NCBI GenBank assembly: GCA_017411835.1
Contig: JAFQPG010000002.1
Location: forward strand, 124,001-188,000
DNA from: Ruminococcus sp.
Lineage (GTDB): Bacteria; Bacillota; Clostridia; Oscillospirales; Acutalibacteraceae
Direction of reading: 5' to 3'
Length of the DNA stretch: 64,000 nucleotides
How positions within the stretch are numbered: the stretch's first letter is position 1; every line of letters begins with the position of its first letter. The position numbers and the translations under genes were made by a program. The notes under the pieces are model-generated. The model was given only the letters and a program-made list of their open reading frames with translations, did not search any database and was not told the DNA's origin. Below, in pieces: positions 16,851 through 26,527 of the stretch.

Positions 16851-17975
16851 ATGAAAAAATTATTAGTTATTGTTTTAGCATTGTGCCTTGTAATGATGTC
16901 TATGGTACCTGCTTTTGCAGCAGATGCTCAGGTAGCTGTTGTTGCGACTGTTGACGAGGTTACTCCACAGTCAAACGCAGAGAAATTTTATGATGCAATT
17001 AAGGATATTGAGGCAGCTTATGCAGGTAGCGATATAAAGGCTCTTGAAGATGCTCTCGAAAATCTTTCAGTTCTTACAGAAAATATGGGCGGTCTTACTG
17101 ACAAAGATTACGAAGAACTTAAAGTGCTTATGGGCGTTAGCGATGATGAAGAGGTAGTAGATATTATTCTCACAGTTATTTTTGACGCTGCTTCAGTTTT
17201 AGGCGTGAAAGAAATGAGAGATGAGTTTGTAAATGATCCTTCATATACAACAGCATTTGACTTTGTTGAGGTTTATGACAGCATTTACAACGACCCTGAA
17301 TATGTTGATGAAGACCTCAGAGCTGCTGTAAAAAGATTGCTTCCTGACATTGACGAGGTTTATGCTGATGCGTTAACACAGCTGCCATCAGATAAGGTAA
17401 TGAACCTTTACTACGCTTATGATGAAGTTGCTTTTGCTTGGGATTTAGAAGAGCTTGAGCCTGCAACTAAAAAGCTTTACGAAGCACTTATTGCGGCTGA
17501 AGACTTGACAGACGAAGAGAAAGAGCAGTTGGGCGAATTACTCTATATGCCTTACGAAGATGCTTATCAAGAGATTTTCTTTATGTATGTAAATGCTAAC
17601 GTTGTTTTAGAAACAGCCGATGTTTACGATGCATTTGTTGCAGATAAAAACAAAGAGAATGCACAGGCTCTTGTTGACAAGTACGAAGCTATCTTTATGG
17701 ACGAGAGCTATGAAGACGAATACCTCAGAAGTATGATTTACGATTATATTTTTGATATCGACGAAGTTTACGAAGAAGCTTTAGATGTGCTCAAGTCACA
17801 GCCACAGAAGCCACAAGAGGGTGGCGAATCTAAAAAGGACGAAGAAAAGTCTACACAGGCTAACACCGCTGCTGTGAAAACAGGCGATTTCGTACCAATG
17901 TATCTCTACTCTTTTGCACTTTTATCTTTAGTAGCAGTTTGCTCATTTGTCTGCTTTAGAAAAAGAGTTAAATAA
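16851..17975 (+). CDS. Secreted, C-terminally membrane-anchored acidic helical protein
   Basis: A 374-residue protein with a signal peptide (residues 1-23, cut after AFA), a very acidic, largely helical body, a lysine/glutamate/glutamine linker (about 318-345), and a C-terminus of the order VKTGDF, hydrophobic helix (MYLYSFALLSLVAVCSFVCF) and basic tail RKRVK. This layout is that of a sortase substrate, with KTGD in place of LPxTG, a variant often seen in gut Clostridia; cleavage by sortase is inferred. The body shows two similar stretches ending FDIDEVYEEAL / LPDIDEVYADAL, suggesting an internal repeat. Function unknown. Confidence 0.8.
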   Translation: MKKLLVIVLALCLVMMSMVPAFAADAQVAVVATVDEVTPQSNAEKFYDAIKDIEAAYAGSDIKALEDALENLSVLTENMGGLTDKDYEELKVLMGVSDDEEVVDIILTVIFDAASVLGVKEMRDEFVNDPSYTTAFDFVEVYDSIYNDPEYVDEDLRAAVKRLLPDIDEVYADALTQLPSDKVMNLYYAYDEVAFAWDLEELEPATKKLYEALIAAEDLTDEEKEQLGELLYMPYEDAYQEIFFMYVNANVVLETADVYDAFVADKNKENAQALVDKYEAIFMDESYEDEYLRSMIYDYIFDIDEVYEEALDVLKSQPQKPQEGGESKKDEEKSTQANTAAVKTGDFVPMYLYSFALLSLVAVCSFVCFRKRVK

Positions 17976-17999
17976 TAAAGATTAACTATATTGCTTAAA

Positions 18000-18030
18000 A
18001 CTCCGAAAGTTTTTCTTTCGGAGTTTTTTT
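18000..18030 (+). terminator. Intrinsic terminator
   Basis: A perfect 10-bp stem, ACTCCGAAAG (18000-18009) with CTTTCGGAGT (18015-18024), then a run of T. Confidence 0.93.
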
Positions 18031-18038
18031 ATTTGCAA

Positions 18039-18108
18039 AAGTGTAAAGTATGCTTGACATTTTAAAAAGAATGATATATACTACAAGTGTAAAGCAAACT
18101 TTACACTT
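18039..18108 (+). promoter_or_regulatory. Promoter flanked by three copies of an operator half-site
   Basis: TTGACA (18054-18059) - 17 bp - TATACT (18077-18082). The word AAGTGTAAAG occurs just upstream of the -35 (18039-18048) and again downstream of the -10 as a perfect inverted repeat, AAGTGTAAAG-CAAA-CTTTACACTT (18085-18108), covering the expected transcription start. The XRE protein encoded 19 bases later is the obvious candidate to bind it. Confidence 0.8.
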
Positions 18109-18126
18109 TTTCTTAGGAGGTATAGT

Positions 18127-18324
18127 ATGAAAAATCGGGTAGAAGAACTAAGAAAAGCAAACGGCATAACGCAGACCCAGCTTGCAAAAGACCTTTGCGT
18201 CTCGCGTCAGACGATTTTTTCATTGGAAACAGGACGATACGACCCGTCGATTACTTTAGCACATAAGGTCGCAAAATTTTTCAATACAACAATAGAAGAA
18301 GTTTTTATATTCGAGGAGGAATAA
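18127..18324 (+). CDS. Small XRE-family regulator (65 aa)
   Basis: Essentially a single helix-turn-helix domain of the YozG/Cro type (ELRKANGITQTQLAKDLCV, SRQTIFSLETGRYDPSITLA, ending FFNTTIEEVFIFEEE). It is followed after 2 bases by a four-helix membrane protein. This pairing is widespread in Firmicutes, where the regulator represses its own operon. The flanking AAGTGTAAAG repeats support autoregulation. AGGAGG lies before the ATG. Confidence 0.9.
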   Translation: MKNRVEELRKANGITQTQLAKDLCVSRQTIFSLETGRYDPSITLAHKVAKFFNTTIEEVFIFEEE

Positions 18325-18326
18325 AT

Positions 18327-18728
18327 ATGAAATACAGCAGAAGAATAATTATCAGCATTGCTGTTTTAATAGTTGGTATAGCGTTGTTTGTGTGTAGCTA
18401 TGCAGGCTTGATTGACAGTTTCTGGAGTGGATTTGGTGTTGGGTTTGTTATTGTTGGAGCATTACAGGTAGTAAGACAGATAAAGTACCGCTCTAATGAA
18501 GAGTATAAAGAAAAGGTTGATGTTGCTCTAAGTGATGAAAGAAACAGATTTATCGCAAATAAAGCGTGGGCGTGGGCAGGATATCTTTTTGTTTTTGCGG
18601 GAGCAATCGCTTGCGTAGTGTTTAAGATACTTGGTTACGAGGAACTAATGATGTTTAGCTCCTTTTCAATATGCTTTATCGTTATCGTATATTACATTTC
18701 GTATGCTATACTCAAACGCAAATACTAA
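18327..18728 (+). CDS. Four-helix membrane protein paired with XRE regulator
   Basis: 133 residues with predicted membrane helices at about 7-26, 32-48, 86-105 and 110-128, and a central charged loop, YRSNEEYKEKVDVALSDERN, that is presumably cytoplasmic. It resembles the partners of YozG-like regulators (DUF2178-like), but no biochemical role is known to me. Co-transcribed with the regulator, from which it is separated by 2 bases. GAGGAGG at the end of the regulator gene is its ribosome binding site. Confidence 0.75.
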   Translation: MKYSRRIIISIAVLIVGIALFVCSYAGLIDSFWSGFGVGFVIVGALQVVRQIKYRSNEEYKEKVDVALSDERNRFIANKAWAWAGYLFVFAGAIACVVFKILGYEELMMFSSFSICFIVIVYYISYAILKRKY

Positions 18729-18784
18729 TTGAGTATATATGACAATTTCGGTAACAGTAATGGTATAATTATTTTTGGTGATTT

Positions 18785-19720
18785 ATGTTGATTTTGATTT
18801 CAATACTATTTGTGATAGCAGCGTTTCTGTTAGCTGTTTTTTACGTTTACTACGTTGCGTTTTATTCGCGCAAAAAAGGACAAGACGACATTTATAATAT
18901 ACCGCTTGGTGAGCAGTACGACGTGCACAAAGAAGAGATGCTCTCGCTTATCAGACAGCTAGAAAAGCTAGAGTGCGAGGACGTCTACACGACATCGTTT
19001 GATGGACTAAAGCTTCACGGTAGATACTATCACGTAAAGGATGGAGCACCGCTTAACATCGGCTTTCATGGGTACAGGGCTACCGCTCTGCGTGATTTTT
19101 GCGTTGGTGCAAACGAAACTATAAAAAGAGGGCATAACCTACTGCTTATTGACCAACGAGGCCAGGGGAAAAGCGAGGGCCACACCATCACGATGGGCGT
19201 TAAAGAGCATCGCGACGTAAAAAGCTGGGTCGATTTTTCTGTAGACCGCTTTGGCAAAGATATTAAAATTATTTTATACGGAGTGTCTATGGGCGCGGCA
19301 TCTGTAATTATGGCGACTTCACTGAATTTGCCGTCAAATGTAAAAGGGGTTATCGCCGATTGTCCGTACAGCGCGCCTAAAGATATTATCTTAAATGTTG
19401 CGAAAAAGGATATGGGCATTAGCGAAAAGCTCGCCTATCCGTTTGTGTGGCTTGGCGCACGAATATTCGGGGACTTTGATATAAACGCTATAAATTGCAA
19501 AACTGCGGTTAAAAAATCAAAGGTTCCTGTGATTATTCTGCATGGAGAAGACGACCGCTATGTGCCGTATCAGATGAGCGAGGAGATACAAAAAGCAAAT
19601 GAAACTAAAGTTGTGAGATATACCTTTCCTAATGCCGGTCATGGTATCAGCTTCTTTTCAGACAAAGACCGATATCGCAAGCTTACAGAGGAGTTTTTTA
19701 AAGAATGCTGTGAAGACTAA
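18785..19720 (+). CDS. Alpha/beta hydrolase with N-terminal membrane anchor
   Basis: 311 residues. An N-terminal hydrophobic helix (residues 3-27) precedes an alpha/beta hydrolase fold with nucleophile elbow YGVSMGAAS (Ser at about 171), acid in ILHGEDDRYVPY and His in NAGHGISF, so the catalytic triad is intact. The sequence LLIDQRGQGKSEGHTI is typical of the YqkD/BAAT-like group. The substrate is unknown; esters or acyl groups at the membrane are likely. GGTGA precedes the ATG, and a terminator follows. Confidence 0.85.
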   Translation: MLILISILFVIAAFLLAVFYVYYVAFYSRKKGQDDIYNIPLGEQYDVHKEEMLSLIRQLEKLECEDVYTTSFDGLKLHGRYYHVKDGAPLNIGFHGYRATALRDFCVGANETIKRGHNLLLIDQRGQGKSEGHTITMGVKEHRDVKSWVDFSVDRFGKDIKIILYGVSMGAASVIMATSLNLPSNVKGVIADCPYSAPKDIILNVAKKDMGISEKLAYPFVWLGARIFGDFDINAINCKTAVKKSKVPVIILHGEDDRYVPYQMSEEIQKANETKVVRYTFPNAGHGISFFSDKDRYRKLTEEFFKECCED

Positions 19721-19726
19721 ATATAT

Positions 19727-19762
19727 AAAGACAGTAGTTGTTTATACTACTGTCTTTTTTAC
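19727..19762 (+). terminator. Intrinsic terminator of the hydrolase gene
   Basis: A perfect 12-bp stem, AAAGACAGTAGT (19727-19738) with 19746-19757, then TTTTT. Confidence 0.92.
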
Positions 19763-19877
19763 ATATAAACAAAGATTTGTTTTGTAGGTTTTGCACAGTG
19801 CGTTGTAAAATTTGCACAAAGCCACAGTCTTAGAATTATTCAATGGGGCGAACTTTTTTACTGTGACCTCATTTTTA

Positions 19878-19906
19878 TTGTATATTTTGTCCATTTGTAA
19901 TATAAT
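19878..19906 (+). promoter_or_regulatory. Promoter of the EF-G-like gene
   Basis: TTGTAT - 17 bp - TATAAT; an approximately 80-nt leader without evident structure follows. Confidence 0.7.
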
Positions 19907-19990
19907 TAAATGGTGTTCACAGATGGAATTGTTGAAAATGACCGAAAATGTCGAATCAGCTTTTCCGATAAGAAAGGAGTTGTTTTCATT

Positions 19991-22066
19991 ATGAAACAAT
20001 ATGACGCAAAACACATTTTAAATATTGCTATGGCGGGTCACTCGGGCGCAGGTAAAACTTCTGTTGCTGAGGCTATGCTGTATCTTGCTAAGGCTTCTGA
20101 GAGACTCGGTAAGATTTCTGACGGCAATACCATGCTCGACTACGATGCTGAAGAAATAAAGAGAAAGGTTTCCGTACTGACAGCAATCGCACCAATAGAA
20201 TGGAAGAATATGAAGATTAACCTCATCGATACTCCAGGTCTTTTCGACTTTGAGGGTGGTATTTGCGAGGGCTTCCGCGCTGCTGAAACTGCTATGATCG
20301 TTGTATCTGCAAAGGACGGCATCAATGTTGGTACAGAAAAAGCTGTTAAGGCTGCAAATAAAGCAGGATTAACAAAGATTTTCTTCGTAAACGGTGTATG
20401 CGACGAGGATGCTCGTTTCTATAGAGTACTTGAAGATTTAAAGGCTACTTTCGGTCCGTCTGTTTGCCCTGTTATCGTACCTCATATTGAAAACGGTCAG
20501 GCTAATACATATATCAATCTTTTTGAATATAAGGCTTATACATACGACAAGGCTGCAAATAGCACTCCATCTGATATTTTACCTGAGATGGGCGACAGAC
20601 TTGAGGGCTTAAGAGAAGCTATCAAGGAAGCAGTTGCTGAAACATCTGAGGAGCTTATGGATAAGTTCTTCGAGGGCGAAGAGTTTACACCAGAAGAGAT
20701 TATCCTCGGTGTATCACAGGGTGTAAAGGACGGCTCTATCTGTCCTGTATTCTGCGGTGATGCTCATTCTACATTCGGTATTGAGCAGTTTATGAACTCA
20801 CTTGCTTGGCTTGCTCCTAATGCTGCTGATAAGGGCGCTGAAACTGCTGTTGATGTTAACGGCGACCCTGTTGAAATCACAGTTAATGAAGCAGGTGCTA
20901 CAGCCGCTGTAGTATTCAAAACTGTTGCTGACCCATTTGTTGGTAAGCTTTCATATTTCAAGGTTGTATCCGGTAAGGTTTCTACTGAAACCCCACTTGT
21001 TAATATGCGTACAGGTAAGGAAGAGCGTATCACTAAGGTTCTTACAGTTAAAGGTAAGAAGCAGGAAGACGCTTCCTACATCGGTGCCGGCGATATCGGT
21101 GCTATCCCTAAACTTCAGTCAACAGTAACAGGCGACACACTTTGTGCTCCAACTCGCAGAGTTATTTTAGATGGCGTTTCATATCCTGCACCATCTTTCT
21201 CAATGGCTATGTATCCAAAGAAGAAGGGCGAAGAAGACAAGGTTGCTCAGGGTCTGGTTCGACTTGCAGAAGAAGACCCGACTATCAAATTTGTCAACAA
21301 CTCTGAAACAAAGGAAATGGTTGTTTCAGGTATGGGCGAACAGCACCTTGACGTTGTTGTATCAAAATTAAAGAATAAATTCAACGTAGAAGTTGAACTC
21401 AAACAGCCTAAGGTTGCTTATAGAGAGACTATCCGTTCAACATCTGATGTTCAGGGACGTCACAAGAAGCAGTCCGGCGGTTCAGGTCAGTTCGGTGATG
21501 TTTGGATTAAGTTCGAGCCTTGCGATTGCGAATCACTCGAGTTTGAAATTCAGGTTGTCGGCGGTTCTGTTCCTAAGCAGTTCTACCCTGCAGTTGAAAA
21601 GGGACTTAGAGATTCTATCAAGAAGGGCCCACTCGCAGGCTATCCTGTAGTTGGCGTTAAGGCTATCCTTCACGATGGTTCTTCTCACCCTGTTGACTCT
21701 AACGAAATGGCGTTCAAGATGGCAGCTCAGATTGCGTTCAAGAACGGTATCCCACAGGCTAGACCTACTTTGCTCGAGCCTATCGGTGCCCTTAAGGCTT
21801 ATGTTCCTGATGCTAACATGGGCGATATTATGGGCGAGGTTAACAAGCGTAGAGGTAGAGTGCTCGGTATGAACGTAGGCGAAGACGGTATGCAGATTGT
21901 TGAGGCTGAAGTTCCTATGGCTGAGATGGCTGACTTCTCCGTTTATATGCGTCAGGTAACACAGGGCAGAGGCTCTTTCTCATTTGAGTTCGAGCGTTAC
22001 GAAGATGCTCCTGCTCAGGTATCAGCTAAGGTTATCGAAGAAGCAAAAGCAAATATGGAAGACTAA
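19991..22066 (+). CDS. EF-G-like translational GTPase with altered G motifs
   Basis: 691 residues with the five-domain architecture of elongation factor G. The P-loop reads GHSGAGKT (residues 16-23), as in the EF-G-like paralogue group rather than canonical EF-G. Switch II reads DTPGLFDFEGG, lacking the catalytic His of DTPGH, and the guanine-specificity NKxD is replaced by NGVCDED. Domains II-V are well conserved (SGMGEQHLDVV, ARPTLLEPI, MRQVTQGRGSF). It may be a ribosome-associated factor with slow or altered hydrolysis. The ATG at 19991 follows AAAGGAG; the longer upstream reading has no support. It stands alone, not in a str operon. Confidence 0.9.
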   Translation: MKQYDAKHILNIAMAGHSGAGKTSVAEAMLYLAKASERLGKISDGNTMLDYDAEEIKRKVSVLTAIAPIEWKNMKINLIDTPGLFDFEGGICEGFRAAETAMIVVSAKDGINVGTEKAVKAANKAGLTKIFFVNGVCDEDARFYRVLEDLKATFGPSVCPVIVPHIENGQANTYINLFEYKAYTYDKAANSTPSDILPEMGDRLEGLREAIKEAVAETSEELMDKFFEGEEFTPEEIILGVSQGVKDGSICPVFCGDAHSTFGIEQFMNSLAWLAPNAADKGAETAVDVNGDPVEITVNEAGATAAVVFKTVADPFVGKLSYFKVVSGKVSTETPLVNMRTGKEERITKVLTVKGKKQEDASYIGAGDIGAIPKLQSTVTGDTLCAPTRRVILDGVSYPAPSFSMAMYPKKKGEEDKVAQGLVRLAEEDPTIKFVNNSETKEMVVSGMGEQHLDVVVSKLKNKFNVEVELKQPKVAYRETIRSTSDVQGRHKKQSGGSGQFGDVWIKFEPCDCESLEFEIQVVGGSVPKQFYPAVEKGLRDSIKKGPLAGYPVVGVKAILHDGSSHPVDSNEMAFKMAAQIAFKNGIPQARPTLLEPIGALKAYVPDANMGDIMGEVNKRRGRVLGMNVGEDGMQIVEAEVPMAEMADFSVYMRQVTQGRGSFSFEFERYEDAPAQVSAKVIEEAKANMED

Positions 22067-22099
22067 TTAAGCATTTAGTTTCTAAGACCAATAAAAATC

Positions 22100-22128
22100 A
22101 AGGCACCCGAGTTTTCGGGTGCCTTATT
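22100..22128 (+). terminator. Intrinsic terminator of the EF-G-like gene
   Basis: A perfect 11-bp stem (22100-22110 with 22115-22125), 4-nt loop, then ATTTG. Confidence 0.85.
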
Positions 22129-22132
22129 TGCG

Positions 22133-22166
22133 TAAAAAATTCCCGCACACTAAAAGGTGTGCGGGA
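22133..22166 (-). terminator. Intrinsic terminator of pgk-tpiA-gpmI
   Basis: Stem CCCGCACAC (22142-22150) with GTGTGCGGG (22157-22165). On the minus strand it is followed by ATTTTTT. Confidence 0.92.
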
Positions 22167-22179
22167 TAACTTTTTGTTA

Positions 22180-23694
22180 TTAAACGATAAGTGATTTGCC
22201 TGTCATTTCATCTGGCTGAGGAAGCTCTAAAATCTCGAGCATTGTTGGGGCAATGTCTGCAAGACAGCCACCCTCACGCAGTTTGCAGTCCTTACCAACT
22301 ACAACGAAAGGAACAGGGTTAGTAGTATGAGCAGTAAACGGTGAGCCGTCTACATCATACATTTTGTCAGCGTTGCCGTGGTCAGCAGTAATGAGCGAAA
22401 TACCGCCCATTTCCGTGATTGCATCTGTAACAGCCTTAACCCCTTTGTCAACAGCTTCAACCGCAGCTCTTGCCGCATCAAACACGCCTGTGTGACCAAC
22501 CATATCGCAGTTAGCAAAGTTTAAGATGATAACATCGTACTTGCCACTCTTTATAGCATCAACGCATTTGTCAGTAACTTCGTAAGCGCTCATTTCAGGC
22601 TGGAGGTCGTAAGTCGCAACCTTTGGAGAAGCAACTAAAATTCTGTCCTCGCCATCGTACTGCTTTTCAACGCCGCCGTTGAAGAAGAAGGTTACGTGTG
22701 CATACTTTTCTGTTTCTGCAATTCTAAGCTGTGTTTTGCCCATTTTTGAGAGATATTCGCCTAAAGTATTTGTAAGGCTCTGTGGCTTGAATGCAATCTC
22801 TACATTTGGCATAGTAGCGTCGTACTGTGTCATACAAACATAAGTGAGTGGAAATCTGCCAAATCTTCTTTCAAAGCCATTAAATTCATCGTCAACAAAA
22901 GCACGGGTGATTTCTCTTGCTCTGTCAGGACGGAAGTTGAAAAATACAACAGAGTCGTTTTCAGAAATCCTCTTTGTATCAGCGATAACTGTAGGAACAA
23001 CAAACTCGTCGGTAACATCGTTTGCGTAAGAATCAACAACAGCCTGTACAGGGTCAGCACACTGCACGCCCTCACCGTAAACCATAGCAGCGTATGCTTT
23101 TTCAACACGTTCGAAGCGGTTATCTCTGTCCATAGCGTAGTATCTGCCCATAACTGAAGCAATCTTACCAACGCCGATTTCTTCCATCTTTGCTACACAA
23201 TGAGCGACGAAGTCTTTACCGCTTGAAGGAGGCACGTCACGACCGTCTAAGAAAGCGTGAACGTAAACTTGTGTGAGTCCTTTTTTCTTAGCCATCTCTA
23301 AGATGCCGTAAAGGTGGGAGTTGTGTGAATGCACACCACCGTCGGATAAAAGACCGAAAAGGTGGAGAGAAGAGTTGTTGTTAAGCGCGTTATCCATAGC
23401 GAGGTTAAGCGCTTCGTTAGAAAAGAAATCACCGTCAGCAATAGACTTTGTGATTCTGGTTAACTCCTGATATACGATGCGGCCCGCGCCCATATTTGTG
23501 TGGCCAACCTCAGAGTTTCCCATCTGACCATCAGGCAGACCAACGTCCATACCGGACGCACCAATCTGTGTGATAGGGTTAGAAGAAAAAATCTTGTCGA
23601 TTGCAGGAGTATCTGCAGCGGCGATAGCGTTACCGTCAACAGGAGCAACACCAAAGCCATCCATAATAATTAAAGCAAGTGGTTTTTTTGCCAT
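22180..23694 (-). CDS. gpmI: 2,3-bisphosphoglycerate-independent phosphoglycerate mutase
   Basis: Interconverts 3- and 2-phosphoglycerate in glycolysis using two manganese ions. The metal ligands are seen at MDGFG near the start and the phosphoserine loop [17 protein letters not shown] (Ser at about 62), with downstream ligand motifs [12 protein letters not shown] and [11 protein letters not shown]. Its 504 residues match the family. Last gene of the pgk-tpiA-gpmI operon, 23 bases after tpiA. AGAGGA precedes the ATG. Confidence 0.97.
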   Translation of the reverse strand: MAKKPLALIIMDGFGVAPVDGNAIAAADTPAIDKIFSSNPITQIGASGMDVGLPDGQMGNSEVGHTNMGAGRIVYQELTRITKSIADGDFFSNEALNLAMDNALNNNSSLHLFGLLSDGGVHSHNSHLYGILEMAKKKGLTQVYVHAFLDGRDVPPSSGKDFVAHCVAKMEEIGVGKIASVMGRYYAMDRDNRFERVEKAYAAMVYGEGVQCADPVQAVVDSYANDVTDEFVVPTVIADTKRISENDSVVFFNFRPDRAREITRAFVDDEFNGFERRFGRFPLTYVCMTQYDATMPNVEIAFKPQSLTNTLGEYLSKMGKTQLRIAETEKYAHVTFFFNGGVEKQYDGEDRILVASPKVATYDLQPEMSAYEVTDKCVDAIKSGKYDVIILNFANCDMVGHTGVFDAARAAVEAVDKGVKAVTDAITEMGGISLITADHGNADKMYDVDGSPFTAHTTNPVPFVVVGKDCKLREGGCLADIAPTMLEILELPQPDEMTGKSLIV

Positions 23695-23717
23695 TATAAA
23701 AATCCTCTCGAAAAAAA

Positions 23718-24485
23718 TTATTTGCTTGCAGCCTCAACGATAGCAGCAAATTTTTCAGCAACAAGCGAAGCACCGCCGATAAGACCGCCGTCAACGTTCT
23801 CTTTTGAAAGAAGTTCCTGCGCATTTGCATCGTTCATTGAACCGCCGTACTGGATAGTAACGCCCTGTGCGCAGTTTTCGCAGTAAAGGTCAGCAAGTAC
23901 GTTACGAATAATTGCGCAAACTTCTTCAGCCTGATCTGCTGTAGCTGTAAGACCTGTGCCAATAGCCCATACAGGCTCGTAAGCGATAACGATGTTTTTA
24001 AGCTCATCTGCTGTAACGCCCTGTAAAGCTACCTTTGTCTGGAGTGAAACTGTTTCTGCTGTTATGCCTTGCTCACGCTCTTCTAAAAGCTCACCAACAC
24101 AAAGGATAACGGTAAGACCTGCGTTAAGTGCAGCGCGTACACGCTTGTTAACAGTTACGTCTGTTTCGCCGAAGTACTGTCTACGCTCTGAGTGACCGAT
24201 GATAACATACTCTATACCCATAGCTTTGAGCATATTAGCAGAAATCTCGCCGGTAAAAGCGCCTGACTCTGCCCAATGGCAGTTTTCAGCACCGATTTTT
24301 ACATTTGTGCCTGCTGTAGCGTCTAAAGCAGTCTGTAAATCAACAAAAGGAACGCAAGCGATAACATCGCAGTCTGCATCTTTAACGAGTGGTGTAATCT
24401 GAGAAAGAAGCTCTTTAGCTTCTGCTGGAGTTTTATTCATTTTCCAGTTGCCGGCAATGATAGCCTTTCTAACATTTTTATTCAT
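23718..24485 (-). CDS. tpiA: Triosephosphate isomerase
   Basis: Interconverts dihydroxyacetone phosphate and glyceraldehyde 3-phosphate. Catalytic residues are visible in GNWKMN (Lys), IGHSERR (His) and [11 protein letters not shown] (Glu); the phosphate loop is YGGSMN. 255 residues. The ATG at 24485 is preferred because GAGGTAA precedes it at proper spacing. Second gene of the glycolytic operon. Confidence 0.97.
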   Translation of the reverse strand: MNKNVRKAIIAGNWKMNKTPAEAKELLSQITPLVKDADCDVIACVPFVDLQTALDATAGTNVKIGAENCHWAESGAFTGEISANMLKAMGIEYVIIGHSERRQYFGETDVTVNKRVRAALNAGLTVILCVGELLEEREQGITAETVSLQTKVALQGVTADELKNIVIAYEPVWAIGTGLTATADQAEEVCAIIRNVLADLYCENCAQGVTIQYGGSMNDANAQELLSKENVDGGLIGGASLVAEKFAAIVEAASK

Positions 24486-24560
24486 AGTTATTACCTCTTT
24501 TATCAAAGTTATTTTTAAATTTAAGGGCGGAACAAAGTCCCGCCCTATTGGATATCTTAA

Positions 24561-25769
24561 TTATTTATCGCCGATAGCTGCGATACCCGGTAATACTTTA
24601 CCCTCAAGATACTCAAGAGAAGCACCGCCACCAGTAGAGATGTGGCTCATCTTGTCAGCAAAACCGAGGTTGATAACAGCAGCAGCAGAGTCACCGCCAC
24701 CGATGATTGTTGTAGCGTCTGTTTCAGCAAGAGCCTTAGCAACAGAGATTGTACCGTTAGCAAAGCACTCATTCTCTGATACGCCCATAGGACCGTTCCA
24801 TACAACAGTCTTAGCGTTTCTTACAGCGTCAGCATAAAGCTGTGCTGTCTTAGGACCGATGTCAAGACCCATAATGTCTGCAGGAATTTCGCCTGTAGCG
24901 TAAACAGATGTTTCAACAGGTGCATCGATTGGGTCAGGGAAGTTCTTTGTGCAAACAGCGTCTACAGGAAGTAAGAGCTCTTTGCCTAAAGACTTAGCCT
25001 TTTCAATCATTTCAAGACAGTAGTCGAGCTTTGTATCGTCAACAAGTGAAGTACCAACTTCCTTGCCTAAAGCCTTTGCAAATGTGTATGACATACCACC
25101 ACCGATGATGAGTGTGTCGCACTTGTCAAGGAGGTTAGAGATAACGTTTAATTTATCAGCAACCTTAGCACCGCCTAAAATAGCAACGAAAGGACGAACA
25201 GGGTTTTCAACAGCGTTGCCGAGATAGTCGATTTCTTTCTGCATAAGGTAGCCTACAGCAGTTTCTTTAATGTGCTCTGTAACACCAACAGTAGAGCAGT
25301 GTGCTCTGTGTGATGAACCGAAAGCATCCATTACGAAAACATCAGCTAAAGATGCAAGCTCACTCTTGAATGGCTCAAGATTCTTAGTTTCTTCTTTTCT
25401 GAAACGTGTGTTCTGAAGAAGAACAACATCGCCGTCTTTCATAGCAGCAACTGCAGCCTTAGCGTTCTCGCCTACAACCTCGTCGTCATTAGCAAAAACA
25501 ACCTCTTTGCCTAAAAGCTCAGAAAGTCTTACAGCAACAGGAGCTAAAGAGAATTTCTCTTCAGGGCCGTTCTTTGGCTTACCGAGATGCGAGCAAAGGA
25601 TGAGCTTACCGCCATCTGCTAAAATCTTTTTGATTGTGTCAAGAGCTGCTGTGATTCTGTTGTCATTTGTGATAACGCCGTCTTTTAAAGGCACGTTAAA
25701 GTCACAACGGCAAAGAACTTTTTTGCCAGCAAAGTTGATGTCGTCAACTGTGTACTTGTTGAGTTTCAT
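24561..25769 (-). CDS. pgk: Phosphoglycerate kinase
   Basis: Transfers phosphate from 1,3-bisphosphoglycerate to ADP. N-terminal substrate site [11 protein letters not shown] (residues about 21-31), hinge and nucleotide motifs NGPMGVSE and GGGDSAAAV. 402 residues, typical. The ATG at 25769 follows AAGGAAG; a longer upstream reading has no ribosome binding site. First gene of the operon; glyceraldehyde-3-phosphate dehydrogenase and enolase are not adjacent. Confidence 0.97.
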   Translation of the reverse strand: MKLNKYTVDDINFAGKKVLCRCDFNVPLKDGVITNDNRITAALDTIKKILADGGKLILCSHLGKPKNGPEEKFSLAPVAVRLSELLGKEVVFANDDEVVGENAKAAVAAMKDGDVVLLQNTRFRKEETKNLEPFKSELASLADVFVMDAFGSSHRAHCSTVGVTEHIKETAVGYLMQKEIDYLGNAVENPVRPFVAILGGAKVADKLNVISNLLDKCDTLIIGGGMSYTFAKALGKEVGTSLVDDTKLDYCLEMIEKAKSLGKELLLPVDAVCTKNFPDPIDAPVETSVYATGEIPADIMGLDIGPKTAQLYADAVRNAKTVVWNGPMGVSENECFANGTISVAKALAETDATTIIGGGDSAAAVINLGFADKMSHISTGGGASLEYLEGKVLPGIAAIGDK

Positions 25770-25836
25770 AATGATTACTTCCTTTCGAAAATGTATTGTA
25801 AATTTGTGTAAAATAATGCCAAATTCCCACATGTTA

Positions 25837-25866
25837 ATTATATAACAATATAAGCAGTATTTTCAA
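25837..25866 (-). promoter_or_regulatory. Promoter of the pgk operon
   Basis: Minus strand TTGAAA - 18 bp - TATAAT. An overlapping alternative is TTGACT - 17 bp - TATTGT about 5-10 bases further upstream. Confidence 0.7.
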
Positions 25867-25955
25867 TAGTCAAAAACACTAATATTTTGCCCATATTTTC
25901 ATACAATTATATCACAATAAATGCGTTATATTTTTTGATAGAAATTTACGCTTTG

Positions 25956-26453
25956 TTACCACGTATGGTTGTGCAGCTGTCCCTGCTCTAAAAGTGAGGG
26001 ATAGTCCCATTGCCTGAGCACTTCATAGGTCGCAATAGCAACAGCGTTTGAAAGGTTTAGTGAACGTGCTTCTTCTATCATCGGAATACGCACACAGCTT
26101 TCGCGATTATTAAGCAGTAAATTTTCGTCCAAGCCTTTTGTTTCTTTGCCAAATACAAGATACGCACCATCTTCGTATTTTACGTCTGAATGTCTGTATA
26201 GTGCTTTTGTTGTGAAAAAGTAGTATTTAGCGCCTTTTGTTTTTTCAAAAAACTCTTCTTGATTTTCGTAGTATGTGATGTCAAGATACTGCCAGTAGTC
26301 AAGTCCCGCACGCTTTAGATGCTTGTCGTTTATTTCAAAACCAAAAGGTTTTACAAGATGAAGTCGTGCTCCGGTCGCGGCACAGGTACGGGAAATGTTG
26401 CCTGTATTTTGCGGGATTTCAGGCTCTATGAGTACAATGTTGAGTTCTGCCAA
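25956..26453 (-). CDS. trmL: tRNA (cytidine(34)-2'-O)-methyltransferase
   Basis: SPOUT-class enzyme that methylates the wobble ribose of some tRNAs. The opening LNIVLIEPEIPQNTGNISRT and the knot motifs LVFGKETKGLDE and RIPMIEEARSLNLSNAVAIA identify the TrmL group; 165 residues is usual. The start is TTG at 26453, supported by AGAGGTGA. It is divergent from the small gene at 26528. Confidence 0.94.
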   Translation of the reverse strand: MAELNIVLIEPEIPQNTGNISRTCAATGARLHLVKPFGFEINDKHLKRAGLDYWQYLDITYYENQEEFFEKTKGAKYYFFTTKALYRHSDVKYEDGAYLVFGKETKGLDENLLLNNRESCVRIPMIEEARSLNLSNAVAIATYEVLRQWDYPSLLEQGQLHNHTW

Positions 26454-26472
26454 AAGTTATCACCTCTATTCT

Positions 26473-26501
26473 ATTTTAAAGTGGAGATACTCTTATTGCA
26501 A
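26473..26501 (-). promoter_or_regulatory. Promoter of trmL
   Basis: Minus strand TTGCAA - 17 bp - TAAAAT, about 20 bases before the TTG start codon. Confidence 0.7.
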
Positions 26502-26527
26502 GTCTTTTTTAAAAAGGAGTGAAAACT

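Noticed and set aside
19765-19900. Small RNA gene between the hydrolase and EF-G-like genes
   Set aside because: Some complementary words exist (TTTGCACA, TTTGCACAAA) but there is no promoter-terminator pair enclosing them.
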